Origin: Phocoena phocoena
Taxonomy: Eukaryota > Chordata > Mammalia > Artiodactyla > Phocoenidae
Assembly: GCF_963924675.1 (NCBI RefSeq)
Contig: NC_089221.1
Coordinates: forward strand, 87,974,296 to 88,038,295
DNA: 64,000 nt
Reading direction: 5' to 3'
Each line of letters starts with the position of its first letter. The stretch's first letter is position 1. Shown here piece by piece: positions 10,289 to 22,773 of this stretch. The position numbers and the translations under genes are program-made. The notes beneath the pieces are model-generated. The model was not told the origin of the DNA. It ran no database searches and saw nothing but the letters and a program-made list of their open reading frames with translations.

Positions 10289-12835
10289 ACATTTAATTTG
10301 TAGTGGCACGGTGGTGAAGGGGTCTAATTTCACTGTGAAAAATGAAAGACAATGGCAGAGAGGGCCATGAGTAATTAATTATTTTATCATTTGTTAGAGA
10401 CAAATGCTAGAAAAACCACAGAAGTCACCATTTCTAAAATGAAATTAGCACTGATAATGTAGTTATAACTAACTGGAATCATTACAGGATCATTTGATTT
10501 CCTTGTGGTCATAGAACATGCAATATTATTTTGGTTCTATTGATCCATTTTAGAAGGCATCTTTTTCCCCCTACCCAAATCCCACTGGACCAACAAGCCT
10601 GTAACTATTAATGAAAAAGAAGTATTACTGGATATTACTGAGAGTTCTGAGTATATAAATAGTTAATGCAAAAAATAATCCAATGCTGTGAACTTTTGTT
10701 TCAGTGAAATGGTGGCTGCCTTCTGTGATAAGACTCTGCCACTCCAGAGAAGTTCCTGATGTCTGGGGGAATAGGATTTAATCGGAGAGGCTGGCAACCT
10801 CTCACATGGTTCCAAGTGCGAACAGACCCAGCATTAACATCCACTCCAAACGGATCGGGTAAGCCCAGATTACATTTCAACATGTGTACAACTCTCCAGC
10901 GTGCAGCGCCTTTACAGCTGCCTTTCATATTCACATATCTCTCTAATTCAGAACTACTCACAGTTCTTAGCAAATTCCCATTCATGAAGTCTATCCATAA
11001 TATGACCCCTCTTTTTAAACATGTACATTAAAAAAAACCCCAGTTTTAAAAAAGTCCTTATTGTGCTGGAACGCTTCCAGCTTTTCACATCTTACACGAT
11101 CATTGCATTTATTTTTTGTTTTGTTTTGAAAGGCATGGTTTCTATTGACATGTCCTGCAACAGCAAAAAAGGCTTGCTCGATTTCTTTTCTTTTCCATTG
11201 GTCTGACACTTTTCCCTGTCTAGGCTTTGGAGTTCAAAGTTCGTGACAGCCTCACCAGTAGCAACCCCCAAGGCTTGCATTTCCTGGTAATCGACTGGGA
11301 ACATCCCTGTTGGCCGTGCTGCTTTACTGTCCTCTTGCCCACCCCTACAATGAAACAAGGCAGCCCCCCCCCCCATATTTCTAAATGTATCAAGGGATAC
11401 CACTTTTTCTCACAGGTTTAAATAGGACAAGCATATATACTCACTCTCAGCATAAAGTATATCTAAATAATGTATATTCTATTCTAGTGGATTTTTAAAA
11501 AAATAGTTTGTTAAAGTCTTTGGGACTCCATCTTGTTTATCTCCCACAGATAAACATATGTTCCCCCTACGCTTCAGGCTGTGTCAGAAAGGGAAAGAGT
11601 ATAAAATCAACTCTTGAATTTTTTCATTCCAGACTTTGGAATTTTTATTCCAAATTTCCCTTTAGCCCTTCCAAGTAGTGTTGACTCTTCCGGGGACAGG
11701 GGTTTGTGTCTGAGCCCCTGTAGTCGTGGAGTGTGGAGCAAAGTGTGGGTATGAGGGTGGGAGTCAGGGAAAGGCCACAGCACACTGGCGCTCCAGCAAA
11801 GCCAAATTACATCTCCTCTGGCCACTGACACCCTTTCCTTGGTACACATTGTTCCTCCAGAGGAGTATCCAAAGCTATTCCATATACACTCATCAACCCT
11901 GGCTTGTCAGCCTCGGGGAAGGTCACTTTATTTGTAAAAATGCCTCTTTCAGTTTCTTTAAAAAAAAAAAAAAAGGAAAAAAAAAAGTTGTAGCACCATG
12001 GTGATCTCTATTCAAAGGAAAAAAAATCTGGTGTGCACTGCCCAGTCACCAAAAAAATTAGAGGCACTCACACATATATATCCCCCACCCCACGTAGCGT
12101 GTTTTCACACTTGCTCTGTGCTAACATTCCGGCACTCGACCCGCCTCCTAGACAAAAGGCTTCTTTTACGGAGCACAAGTTTTGCTGTCAAGAATGCTTT
12201 AAGACAGTCACCTTTTTAAAAAAACAAAAACAAAAAACAGAAAACCAGTGTCTCAGCCTTTCAGAAGCCTGTTCATTTATATACTCCTAGAGGAAATGGT
12301 GTAATATTATATCTATTCTTAATCCCTCCCCTCTGGACTAGACATGGTGACATGAGGTGACATGATGCCCTGCACGATCGTCTTCCAGTCCTGAATGAGA
12401 AGGCATAAGTATTGCGTGGGAGACGAAAACCCTCCTGGGCCTCGCCATCACCGGCTGCATCTGCCACTATCCTTCCTCGTCCACATACCGCTGACAGTGC
12501 GCTACAGGAGGTGAGCTCTTGGAGGAGAATGCACAGGAGCAGACGACCACGGGTGGCACTATAACCACTGGGCATTTTCATCTGGAGTCCATCTAATTTG
12601 CAAGGGGTGAGAGAAGGCAAGGGCAGGGGTGGGGTGAGGTGAGGGAGGCAGCAACTATGTTAGCTCCCCCGGCCCCAAGTTGTTGCTTAGAATTCAGGCT
12701 GAAGGAAAGAAAATAAAAATCTGACATCTGCCAAAAAACCAATAACAAATCCCTTCTTAGGATGAGCAGTTGGGTGGATCTCTGGTGTTCCAAGACCCTG
12801 ATGTTTTCTGTGACAGGTGATGGGAGGAGACTGTG

Positions 12836-12957
12836 CTATAATGTCAAAAGCATCGCCAGGAGGAACAGTAGGATTGCCAAAAGGCGGCTGGGTATCCTTG
12901 GTGTTTGTGCCGCGTTCTCGCCGCGGGATGGCTCGGCTGACTCGTGTACGGTATCAT
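12836..12957 (-). CDS. EFNA5: EFNA5 exon 5, coding part: C-terminus and GPI signal
   Basis: The coding part of the last exon completes Asp189 with AT, then encodes residues 190-228 and a TAG stop at 12838-12836. The start reads DTVHESAEPSRGENAAQTPR and the end is a hydrophobic stretch rich in Leu/Ala/Ile (SRLLAILLFLLAMLLTL). The layout is polar spacer, small residues, then a hydrophobic tail with no cytoplasmic part, as in a GPI-attachment signal. In human ephrin-A5 the anchor is placed on Asn203, which corresponds to the N of GENAAQ here. The acceptor is TATTTGAACAG at 12958-12968. Total length by addition is 228 residues with exon 1 assumed standard. The GC-rich arginine/glycine codons contrast with AT-rich exon 4, as I recall for this gene in other mammals. 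Confidence 0.97.
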
Positions 12958-15900
12958 CTGTTCAAATAGAAAGCACACATTCCAATGAGATTTCACATCC
13001 TTAATAACTCTCTTGCAGCAGCCTGCTGTTAACAGACCGCGCCACCCTCTGCAGAGTAGGGTAATGAACCTTGTGCCACCATTGACTTTCATGTCTGCAT
13101 AATCACTCATTATTTACAGCAAACAAAGGAGAGGCAGAGAAAATTGCACTTTCTTGGCAATATTAATACTTTCCTTAAAAACTGAGGTGAAAAATGTGCA
13201 CACTGTAACCTCTGGCACGTGAGCTACTCAGGTTTGCTAGCAGTCAAACACACCATTTACAAACTTGGTATCTGAATGTACCTTTTAAACCCAATATGCC
13301 CTGGAGGAGCAAGTAACGGGGGTCGGGGTGGCAGGATGCAGTTAATGTCGGCACATTAGTGGTTAACCAGAATGGGCTGCCCTTTTTCCCCCTTTCAGCG
13401 GTTTCATAGGATTAGTGTTGAATGCCTGGTTGTTGGACGTCTAGATGAATTTTCAAATGTGAAGAATTAAATGCCAAAACAACAGCATTTTAACTAAACT
13501 ACACATAGCGCTCACCAAACCTAAATAAATCGGTGCCCACTGGCTTGCCTACAATTAGGAATCAACTGTGGTACTATTTCTATTACAAACCCTGTATCTC
13601 CAGGATTAAATTACTTGAACTTGACTATTTTTATTTTTGTCAGGCTGAAGCTGGGCACATAAATTATCAGTGTGGATGCAAACTTTCCTCTAAATAAAGT
13701 GGATTAAGTGAGGTAAGCTTCTTTTATTTAGCTATAAAGTGTTCTATGAGACTGCCTCTGACTCGGATAGCCTTCCTGAGCTGCATGATTAACAGGCTCA
13801 ACTTCGAAACAGGAACTTTGCAGCAATTAGTACCTAAAGATAGACTGGAGGCTTGCCTACGAGCCATGCTATGCTCTGGCGTTGCCCGTCTTCTTCCTTC
13901 CACCTGGCTTAACTCGTGCTTTTAGACTCAGTGATCTCTGAACTACACGTGGGGCCACCAGTGGGATTCTTTGGTAGATTTTATTTTAGCATCAGGAGAA
14001 CTTCCTGTAGGAGGCTCAGCGATTGTCAGGCTGGATTCACTGTATGGTCAGTCAGAGAGAATGGGTACAAGTGAGACTCTAGTGGTTGTTCCCAATTCCG
14101 TAGACCTCAAAGGATAATCGCTAGACATCCCTGAATGACCCACCTCGAACACCTTAATGGACTAGTAACTCTATTCTGTTAAATTCATTTCTGTTTTCAC
14201 ATCACACAGCGTGTCACAATAGGGATGCTTTTTCTTTACTAGGCAGAGTCACACTCCCTGTTATTTGTCCTAAAGCGACCACCTTGCAGGCTCAGGCTGG
14301 TCTCTACTTCAGGTATGCTCACATGGGCTGTTTCTGTTCATTACATTCACTCCCTATATGAACTTAGAAAGATGTCTTCTCAGCATTGAGGCTTCTGCTC
14401 TGGAGTGCTCGTATCATTTTAGCCTGTCCCCACGTGTAGAAGCTGCTGCATCCCTGTGTCAAATTTGCTCTCCTCTCCTGGACCTTAGCAAACCTGCATG
14501 GAATACCTATTAGCTTAGGAGACTAGAAAAGGTTAGGGAGCAAGAATGGGAAGTTAAATGGATGCAGGGGAAAATGTAAAGCCCCACACGATGCAGTCAA
14601 ATACTTGTGGACTCTTTTCTCTGCTGTTTCTTAGCCTTGCAAATGTATTAAATCTGTAGTTAGGAGGTAGACATAAATGCCCTTAACAGCCCTGAAAAGA
14701 AAATCCAAATCACTGTCTTAAGAGCACCAACCTGTTTGTTCTTATTCGGAATAATGGAGTACTTCAGGCTTAATTGTGAAAGAACCATAAACCCAGAGGA
14801 TTCCAGAGTTCATTTTGAAATACCACTTATATTTATACACCTGAAATTACATCAGCTATTGGGTTCTTCTCAGTCTTATCTTCACCAACATATTACCCAG
14901 TCCTCTTCCTTGTAAAGTTTGGAAGTGTACTGATAAAAGAGGTACCCAAGTAACACGTAGATACTCAGTTGTGAGCTTGAAGGGGACTCGCCTTCTCAGT
15001 CTGACCGGGGTGCTCAGCGAGGGCTGTCCACGCTCTAGGCCCACACGGCACAAGACGGGGGAATGAACCTTGCACACCTTTGAGACGAAAGCGTTTGTTT
15101 ATCATATAAGAGAAGCCATGAGGCCAATGTGCCTTTTGATCCTCAAATCATGGCCATCTTTGGAATTAACCTTTTTCAAGGCAACCAACCAGTAAGTACC
15201 CTCTTGCCCTCAAAGGAGAAAAATCAGTCCCCTTAGGGGACCAGGGTTCTTCTCTTCTCACTGTAACATTGGTCCTGCCTCAGGATTCTACAGAGCATCC
15301 TTTGATTAAACAGGGCCTCAGTGTTGTTGGGAGATTCTGTGGCCCCCAGGAAGCAAAATGAAAAACAGGCTGTTTGTTTGTTATTTAGGTAAGTCTGAGC
15401 AATTTCAGAATTCTAAAGAGGAAGTCATAAGCAAAGTCTATCCCAGTGGAAATTACACCTAAACACGAGAGAACTTCTAAAACTTGTAACAGTGAATGTG
15501 GCTTGGAAAAAGAAAATACTTCTCTTCAGAAGCCAAATCAAGTCTTGCCTCCTGGCTACAGGATTCCACAACATGAGGGTTTTCAGTGGTTAACTGAGAG
15601 AATACGAGCAATATTTTGGAGCATATTATGTGGCATATGTGTGCCCTGAGATCATCCTGTATCCCTGATGATAGGAAACTGGCAGGCAGAGTGTGCAAGC
15701 AAACAAAAGAGACAAACACATTCCAAAGACAGGTGAATTAGTATACATTGCTGAGAACATGCAGTGGAATCCTTTCAGCCTTGCTGGCTTCATAAAGTCT
15801 GGGTCTGCACTCAACCATCCAGCACAGTGGTGCGGAGCTGCAAGTATGAATTTTCGAAGGAGTACAGGGAAGTATCAAATCTACTATTGCATTCGTGCAG

Positions 15901-16025
15901 CCAGGGATCGTAGTTCAACCTTGTCTTACTTCTTTAGTGAAGGTGATCACCAGAATGCCCTTAAGTGTAGTCATGACTGACTCAGGGAGCTTCTTCCTGC
16001 AAGCACACCTGCATGCCTCTCCCCA

Positions 16026-16051
16026 GCACACACACACACACACACACACAG
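16026..16051. repeat. (CA)n microsatellite
   Basis: About 12-13 uninterrupted CA units in intron 4. Confidence 0.95.
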
Positions 16052-16547
16052 TCTGACCACATTCTGTCAAAGCTTTGCAAACTTCTATCGGTTACAGGTG
16101 TGTAGATTTGGGGGCCATCATGGACTTAAATGCTCACTGAAAAAGAGTCTGTTTCCCCAAAGACAGTGAAATATGTTCCCATGTGAATGCATGTTAGCAT
16201 CTTGCATTTTATCATTAGTTGAATTCAAAGGTAGTTTTCCTAATGTCAGAACAGTCCTCAGTGTGTCTCTTCATTACCAGTGAAAAACATGCAATCTGTT
16301 ATGTTTCTAAACAGCCTCTTGCTTTCCCGATAGGCAATGGAATTTACCTGGAAAAAAGATTACTGGAAAGCTCTGCCTACATTCTGCAACGGTGTACATC
16401 AAAAACTCTTAATTCAACATGCCCAACCCTGCCGGTCAGCCTACACATGACTTATGAACAAAGCCAAGATAGTAAAAGTCCTCTCTGTGGACATCTCTAT
16501 GTCTAGCAATGGTAAGAGAATCCTTTCATACTAATGTAGGAATGGGA

Positions 16548-16625
16548 GTTGAGAAATATGAATATTACACCTGGATCTGTGTGTAACTAGCTGCATGGCC
16601 TGGGCAAGTTACAAAAGGAAGAGTG
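16548..16625 (+). repeat. Possible MIR fragment
   Basis: ACTAGCTGCATGGCCTGGGC followed by AAGTTAC resembles the MIR core (normally TAGCTGTGTGACCTTGGGCA). It is short and divergent. Confidence 0.45.
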
Positions 16626-18013
16626 TAGACTCTGGGGTCCTTAAAAGATCTCATCTCACTCACAGATCCTGTGATGGCCCAAGTCCTCACGCTTGTGAGG
16701 AGTCTGGAACCTTGAAAAGCCACGGTAATGCTTCCAGATTTCCAGAACACAATTAAAATGTCTCCATGTCAGCACTCATTCCTTGCAGCTTTCTAAAGCA
16801 GCTAACGGATCCCTGGGGAGCCACTAAGGCCTCTGAGAGCTTAGTGTACACACCTCTCCTCTGTGCTCTAGATAAGATGCCTGCCTCAGAAAAACAGGAA
16901 TGCTTGTGGAAAAAGCCTAACCCTTCCTGTCAGTTACAACGTGGCAGCTATTGTACGCCCTGAGGCACCACATTTACTCAAGGTAGGTTTCCCTAAGGCT
17001 CATTGACTGTGTGTCCCAGTAACAGTACTCAAAGGATAAAGTGGACCTCACAACCTTTTAATTTCCAGGGCCATCAGAAAGGTAAGTCCTACTGCAAATA
17101 GGTGAAAAAAAAAAAGTCTCGGTTTACATAAGAGGGGGCTTACAACTTTCTGGGAATAGGAAATAATTCTACTGTCCTTAAGCTTTGAGATAGTCACAGG
17201 AGATCTCAAGCAAGTAGGGGTGAGGAAAGGAAACCGCAGGTAGGTGGGCATCCAGGGGCTATGAGGCACACTCCTCAGTGAACAGAGGATAGAGGGCTCC
17301 CCCCACCTCATAATCAGTCTAGCTGCATTAAAGAGCCAGATTGAATTTATAACCAAGTGGAGGGTTTACAGAGTTTACATTATCCACAGTATGCTGCAGT
17401 ACAAAGGCTTCAACGATCCCGTTGGTGGGTTTTATTTTTCTTCACAGTGATGGGAAAGTTTGGGGGTATGGAAGATAGAAGTAGTAGAAAAGATTTACTT
17501 GTCCTCGATGCTTGTTTTGCCTCAGTAATCAGGGATCACGTTTGGCTCGACAGACTACTGTGGATACGTTTGTGGGAGCAGCAGGTGCATGAGTTTGTGG
17601 TGTTAGGAGGCAACACGGTTATGCTTCTCCAGACCTATTTCTATTGACAACAGCACAAATAATATTTGAAGTAAAATGAAGCCCTTTAGATCAGTTCAGC
17701 GATGCATGTGAATTTCTAGAGAACACTAAACAGGTTGAATTAGTTGCTATTTTGTGCAATAGTCTTATTACTTTTATCCATAGATTTGGATATAATATAA
17801 AAGTAAAGTTTTATAAGCACATAGAGTAGAAATTTTTTTCTGTCTTACATGAAAGCAGATCCATTAATAGTCACAGTAATTCACCAGCATGCTCAGAGGA
17901 TATGGTAAAAAAGTAGTGAGACTTTTAGCTTTCTGATGGGGCTTCTACACTAGGATACTGCATTGTATCAAACCCATGTCAAAAAAAAAAGAGAAAAGTC
18001 ATAATTTATCTAA

Positions 18014-18019
18014 CATGCA
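18014..18019 (-). promoter_or_regulatory. UGCAUG (Rbfox-type) motif downstream of exon 4
   Basis: The minus strand reads TGCATG, 176 nt into intron 4 after exon 4. UGCAUG is the binding site of Rbfox splicing factors. Downstream intronic copies usually favour inclusion of the exon in neurons and muscle. Confidence 0.4.
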
Positions 18020-18102
18020 TTACACAGAGATACTGGAGGAATGAGGTAGAATATAAGTAATATTCGCGTTGCTAGCAATGAGCAAAAGCAGAGCAACTGT
18101 AA

Positions 18103-18115
18103 CATGCAAGCATGC
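18103..18115 (-). promoter_or_regulatory. UGCAUG plus GCAUG motif pair downstream of exon 4
   Basis: In transcript sense the order is GCATG (18115-18111) followed by TGCATG (18108-18103), starting 80 nt after the exon 4 donor. Together with 18014-18019 this gives three Rbfox-type sites within 185 nt of the cassette exon. Confidence 0.45.
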
Positions 18116-18195
18116 GGAGAGGAAGAAAGGAAAAAAAGTACTGAAGCACCAGAGAGAGATGCATTTGTTAAGAGAGATTCTCTAAGCATACTAAC

Positions 18196-18276
18196 CTGCT
18201 GGTTCTAATGAATTTTCTACTTTGTCGTTAACATCGAAAACACGATCATGAACACCTATAGTTTTCATACAGCTAT
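18196..18276 (-). CDS. EFNA5: EFNA5 exon 4: in-frame cassette exon of the stalk
   Basis: The 81-nt exon encodes the end of Asn162, residues 163-188 beginning SCMKTIGVHDRVFDVNDKVE and ending ENSLEPA, and the first base of Asp189. It lies in the linker between the receptor-binding domain and the GPI anchor. The acceptor is TTTTTGTTATAG (18277-18288) and the donor is G|GTTAGT (18195-18190), weaker than GTAAGT because of T at +3. It is a multiple of three between phase 1 introns, so it can be included or skipped without frame change. In other mammals this exon is known to be alternatively spliced, giving a shorter ephrin-A5. UGCAUG motifs in the downstream intron (18014-18019 and 18103-18108) suggest regulated inclusion, which is inference. 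There is no upstream start codon, stop or indel, and it is too short to stand out as an open reading frame on its own. Confidence 0.97.
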
Positions 18277-18676
18277 CTATAACAAAAATAGAGATAACAG
18301 CCAAATATGTTAGTGAAGACACCCTTAAACTCCCGCTTCTTTCTTTTTTCTTTCTAATTTTTCCTTTTACTTATGGAGAGACTGTTTTACAATCAGTGGC
18401 ATGTATCCAAATGCCAATATTGTTCCCATTTGCTGTGCACGTACAACAGTCTGAGAAACAACAAGTTAGCAACTGCTGTGTACTTAAATAAAGGCATCAT
18501 GAAAAATAATGAGAAAAAATTTGATGAAAACTGAAACATGGATGTTGATAATACAAAACAGATACCACACAGGATTTACAGTAAAAAAAAAAAAAAGTTT
18601 TACCGCTGTGAACCAGACCACACAATAGAGCATGCGCAGTGAAGCCACCCTCGGAAGCTCATTTTAGTGAACTTAC
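18277..18676 (-). other. EFNA5: EFNA5 intron 3 (400 nt)
   Basis: The intron runs from GTAAGT (18676) to TTTTTGTTATAG (18277). It is short and free of repeats. It has a purine-rich stretch in transcript sense (complement of 18336-18371), an A14 run on the plus strand at 18583-18596 and one GCATG near the donor. Its small size makes exons 3 and 4 a tight pair. Confidence 0.95.
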
Positions 18677-18742
18677 TTGTTGGTCGCACAAAGACTTTGA
18701 GCTTTAGACAGGACCGTCTTCCATTATCTGGGATTGCAGAGG
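18677..18742 (-). CDS. EFNA5: EFNA5 exon 3: end of receptor-binding domain
   Basis: This 66-nt exon completes Ser140 with CC, then encodes residues 141-161, [20 protein letters not shown] plus T. It ends with the single base A of codon 162. This is the last strand of the ephrin barrel and includes a conserved cysteine. The acceptor is TTCTCCACAG at 18743-18752 and the donor is A|GTAAGT (18676-18671), a near-consensus 5' splice site. The codon left open (A) can join either exon 4 (A|AT, Asn, then Ser-Cys-Met-Lys) or exon 5 directly (A|AT, Asn, then Asp-Thr), so skipping exon 4 keeps the frame. It lies only 400 nt upstream of exon 4 but 38.6 kb downstream of exon 2. Both flanking introns are phase 1. 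Confidence 0.97.
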
Positions 18743-21639
18743 CTGTGGAGAAGACAAAGAGAGCAAGAGAGAAAGGAGAGAACACCACCAGATTATTCAT
18801 TTGCAAGTGCAAATGGGCCACAGTAAATTCTTTCATGAATTCTTCCCAGAAGATGAAACAGAAATACTTTTCAGACTGACACTGACTGACTGCCGTCGAA
18901 AGGGCTACTTTCCTATACCTGTCTTTCCTTTGCAATACAATAAAGAAAGAATCATGCAAGAACGTTGGTAATCTACAGACGAATACTTTGGATTCTTATT
19001 TCAAAGGCTCTTGCGTTTAACTTGATCTGTAATCAGTTTTCTCTAAAATAAGGAGATAACGCCGCACGAGTCCTCCTGCTTTCATAGAGAGCAGGAAAGG
19101 GGCCCCGCAGCCACCAGAGCCCAGGGTGTAAGCGTTGGCAAAATCCAGTTAACAGTTACAAGGCCAACTTAAACATGACCTAGTTCTGCTGGGGAAGGCA
19201 AAGCTCTGTCTGTCCTGAAAGCCTGTCTGTCAGTGCTTTGCAGGTAATTCAATTAGAGGTTTTACTCAGAACTTGGCTCCACATTCTGTATGACTAAACC
19301 AAACCCAGCAACTTCCATCAGGCTATTATAAGTACAATATGCTATTGAGAAAGTACTGGGTTGCAATGGTACATTTATTTTTAAAAATTTGCCACAGAGA
19401 AGGATGGAATTAATAAAGTGGGCTTACCAAAACATGACAACATGTTTCAAGTTATAAATCATTTGAGGAAGAAACTTTCTTCTCCTCTTCAAGATAATAA
19501 GACTGTAAACTTCCCCTGCGTTTGAAAGATGATCTCCCCTCAGTACACCCAGCATAACGTCAAAGGGATTTCCAAGGCAGTAAGACCCTTAACAATCACA
19601 TATGTTTACACATGCATTCTAAAGATGACAAAAATTACAGAAACGAGTGCTGCATACTTTCCTCCCTATGTGTTTGCTTCAAGTGTTTTCTTTGTTCAGA
19701 AAGAGCAGATGATATCAGTCAAAATACACATGGCTCACAATTAGTTTGGTAATACCGTCAGTGACAAAGAGAGGACCGGTGTTCAGTGTGCCTTCTGCCT
19801 CCTCTATTCTTACTGTCCCTCATGGTGAGCCCAGAAAACGAAAATGCTGATTTTGCAGGTGAGAGGATTCAAGATGCAAACTCTAGGTTAATTTCCCAGC
19901 AATCTCCTCATGTAACTCCAGGTCCACATCCTGGAGGAGAACTTATAAAGTCACCACCTAAAAGACATCAAGCTGGAAAGGACCCTCGTGTCGCTATGCA
20001 ACACCTGTTGAAAACTCTCTTAATTCTTAGACCAAAGTAGATACAGAAAAGATGTTTTCAGCCCTCCCCACCCTCGTGTTCGCTCTGACAAGCAGTTAAG
20101 AAGTGCTAACAGCTGGCTTTGCCGTAGGCTTTCATTAAATCAAAGTCGGAAAAACTCCCTCTACTGACATTTACAGTAACTAGTGTGTTATTTAGGGCAC
20201 AATATTTGCACTCTGTGGTTTGATCCAGGAAATGATGTTCTTCCTGTGGACCCCAACTGCAAATGTGCACGTCACAAATACAGTACACATAGGTGACTCC
20301 AATTCGTTAGAAAAACCACGGGTTCTTGAGATAGTTTATATCTTATTTATGAGAGGTGGTGTGAAAAAGTGACACATGGATATTTACGCTGCTGTGCTAT
20401 GGATTTCTGAGCTGAGATGAACTTACTGCAAGCCTTGTGAACTTGATTTACCACATGCAACAGCTGATTTTACTGATGATACTGTAAGATATAACAGGCT
20501 CAAGGCAAGATCAAATGTTTGTTTTAGTGGGGGAACTTCTTAGAGTTAGCACACATTTTTCAGATTTATATATAGGAGAAATCCTGTAAATCCAGGACAT
20601 AAAAACCATTGTGGGGCACGCTGGAATAACTAAACATCAACACATGATAAACTGTCCAGGAAAAATTCAAGAGAGTTCTCTCACCATCTCGCAAAGAGGG
20701 ACAATTAGCCTTAGTTACTGGATGAGCTATATTATTCTGTACACTAGAAATATTAAATGTACTTATATTTATATAAAGACCTCTCTTCCCCATCCAACTT
20801 CTCCCTTCCTCATCTCCTCTCTGTCACCAGAAAAGCTGTATGACAATGATAACGTGACTGATACCTTATGATGCTGTTTGACTATTATACTCTAATCTTT
20901 AGAAAGACTGATAAACAAAGAATATAAACATATAATGTGAGTACGCAGTGCAGATTACATTAAGTCCCTTGACTCCGCAGCCTCTGACCTGAGCTCATGA
21001 AATCTTAACCTAAGTCGGTATAACTTGGGTTCCTTGTTTGCCACGTTGAAAAACAAATATAATACCAGAAGGCATAAAAACTTTTCCCATATGTGAGCAA
21101 AACTCAATTTTTTATGCAAGGTTTAAAAAACTGGGAGTGTGGCTTTATTCCATGTCCTGTTCCAGGTTTCTTAACCCCACACCTCTTGCCTGACAAATAG
21201 AGGGTTCCTTTATATCACTTACTAAGAACGATTATTATTAGTAATATTTGAATATATAAGGTAATATGAAAGTGCTTTACTAGTCACACCTAAACAACAA
21301 AGCGGAGGCTTGAAGCATTAAAAACACAAAGCAGAGGAACTGAAAAATGTAATAGTCACACAAGTAAATTTATAAAGAAAATCCTCTTGGGATCAATTAT
21401 GAGCAAGATTGAAGATGGACATGAGGGAGTAAAAACTTAAAACGTGTCTGGCCTTTGTCAGGAGGTCGGTATTATTGATCTCTAGGGTTCTAGAGACACA
21501 CATCACTTTATGCTAAGTAACACTATTTTATTTAAAACAATACGCTGTTTTCCTTAGAAAATTAATAGTGACTGTTTGGAAACTGATAGTAAATAATTAC
21601 TACCATTTATTATATGTGACTGCAGCTTTATCTATCCAC

Positions 21640-21770
21640 TCAAACGCTTTTAAAACTGCTACGTACAGTTGCCCTGTTAGGTGCTGTGGACGCAAAGATG
21701 TATAAGACAAACTGTTTCTGTCCTTGTGCTGTGCTTATCCCAGCTGGGGACATAGGTAGGAAACACAGTT
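21640..21770 (-). repeat. Possible L2 3' end fragment
   Basis: GTTAGGTGCTGTGGACGCAA, then ATGTATAAGACAAACTG and TCTGTCCTTGTGCTG, follow the order of the reversed L2 tail (caggcactgtgct, gatacaaa, ccctgccctca). It is divergent. Confidence 0.5.
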
Positions 21771-22041
21771 TAGGGACCAGGAGGCATCCATGTGGTAACT
21801 GAGGTTTGCATGAGCTTCATCTGGGCATGCGAGGGTGTCGCGGGAGTGTTTATCAGAGGGAATTTCACCCAGGCTTTACAGGTCCTCCAGAAGCCAAACA
21901 ACAGCAACTGGGACAAAAGAATTATAACATTTCATCCCTGAGTTCCCAAATTGGAGCTTTAGCAACCAAAAAGAGGTCTTCACCTGCAAGAGGGGAAGAA
22001 AACCTAGACCTGAACTCTTCCTATAATGATATTTGGATTTT

Positions 22042-22773
22042 CTGTGGAGAGGACGCGGAGAAAAGGGAAGCCTCCTACACCGTTGGTGGGAATGTAAATT
22101 GGTACAGCCACTATGGAGAACAGTATGGAGGTTCCTTAGAAAACTACAAATAGAACTACTGTATGACCCAGCAGTCCCACTACCGGGCATATATCCGGAG
22201 GAAACTCTAATTCGAAAAGATACGTACACCCCAATGTTCACAGCAGCACTATTTACAATGCCAAGACATGGAGGCAACCTAAACGTCCACGGACAGATGG
22301 AAAGATAAAGAAGATGTGTATATATTTATACAATAGAATATTACTCAGCCATAAAAGAGAATGAAATAATGCCATTTGCAGTGACACGGATGGACCTAGA
22401 GATTATCACACTAAGTGAAGTAAAGCAGGCAGAGAAAGATAAATACCATATGATATCACTTACATGTGGAATCTAAAATATACAAATGAACTTATTTACA
22501 AAACAGAAACAGACTCACAGACATAGAAAACAAACTTATGGTTACCAGGGAAAAGGGGGGAGGGAGTTTGGGATTACAATATACAAACTACTGTATATAA
22601 AATAGATAAACAACAAGGTCCTACTGTGTAGCACAGGGAGCTATACTCAATATCTTGTAATAAACTGTAATGGAAAACAATCTGAAATATATATATATAT
22701 AACTGAATCACTTTGCTGTACACCAGAAACTAACACAACATCGTAAATCGACCATATTTCCATTAAAAAAAAA
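22042..22773 (+). mobile_element. 5'-truncated L1 (LINE-1) 3' end, with target duplication
   Basis: The 732-bp element starts in the ORF2 C-terminal region: peptides [15 protein letters not shown] and [14 protein letters not shown] read in one frame, and later EYYSAIKENEIMPFA in another, so frameshifts have broken it. The typical artiodactyl/cetacean L1 3' UTR follows (GTAGCACAGGGAGCTATACT, AACTGAATCACTTTGCTGTA) and then a short A tail. Target duplications GATATTTGGATTTT (22028-22041) and GATATATGGATTTT (22774-22787) differ by one base. It lacks the 5' UTR, ORF1 and nearly all of ORF2, so it is inactive. Confidence 0.93.

Larger units (their letters stand above)
8525..12835 (-). other. EFNA5: EFNA5 3' UTR (about 4.3 kb), distal end inferred
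   Basis: This is the transcribed region after the TAG stop. The end is placed about 20 nt after the most distal AATAAA I find (minus strand, 8548-8543), followed by U-rich sequence. The length is close to what I recall for the mammalian EFNA5 transcript. No SINE, LINE, LTR or MIR is recognisable anywhere in it, unlike both flanks. It contains several other AATAAA hexamers, at least two UGUAUAUA Pumilio-type sites, a C-rich stretch (9456-9479) and a transcript-sense A run at 10271-10288 that could cause internal oligo(dT) priming. Short open frames here are not ephrin and look fortuitous. The true 3' end needs RNA evidence. Confidence 0.75.
12958..18195 (-). other. EFNA5: EFNA5 intron 4 (5.2 kb)
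   Basis: A phase 1 intron from GTTAGT (18195) to TTTGAACAG (12958). Apart from a (CA)n microsatellite at 16026-16051 and a weak MIR-like stretch at 16548-16625, no repeat was recognised. The 3-kb stretches on either side of the microsatellite hold nothing I can name. The open frames seen (up to about 100 codons) have no recognisable family. Confidence 0.9.

Noticed and set aside
21876..22277. Minus-strand open frame of 133 codons
   Set aside because: It is mostly antisense to the L1 fragment, without known protein features.
22033..22308. Open frame with reverse-transcriptase-like C-terminal peptides
   Set aside because: It is part of the truncated L1 at 22042-22773, interrupted by frameshifts, not a host gene.
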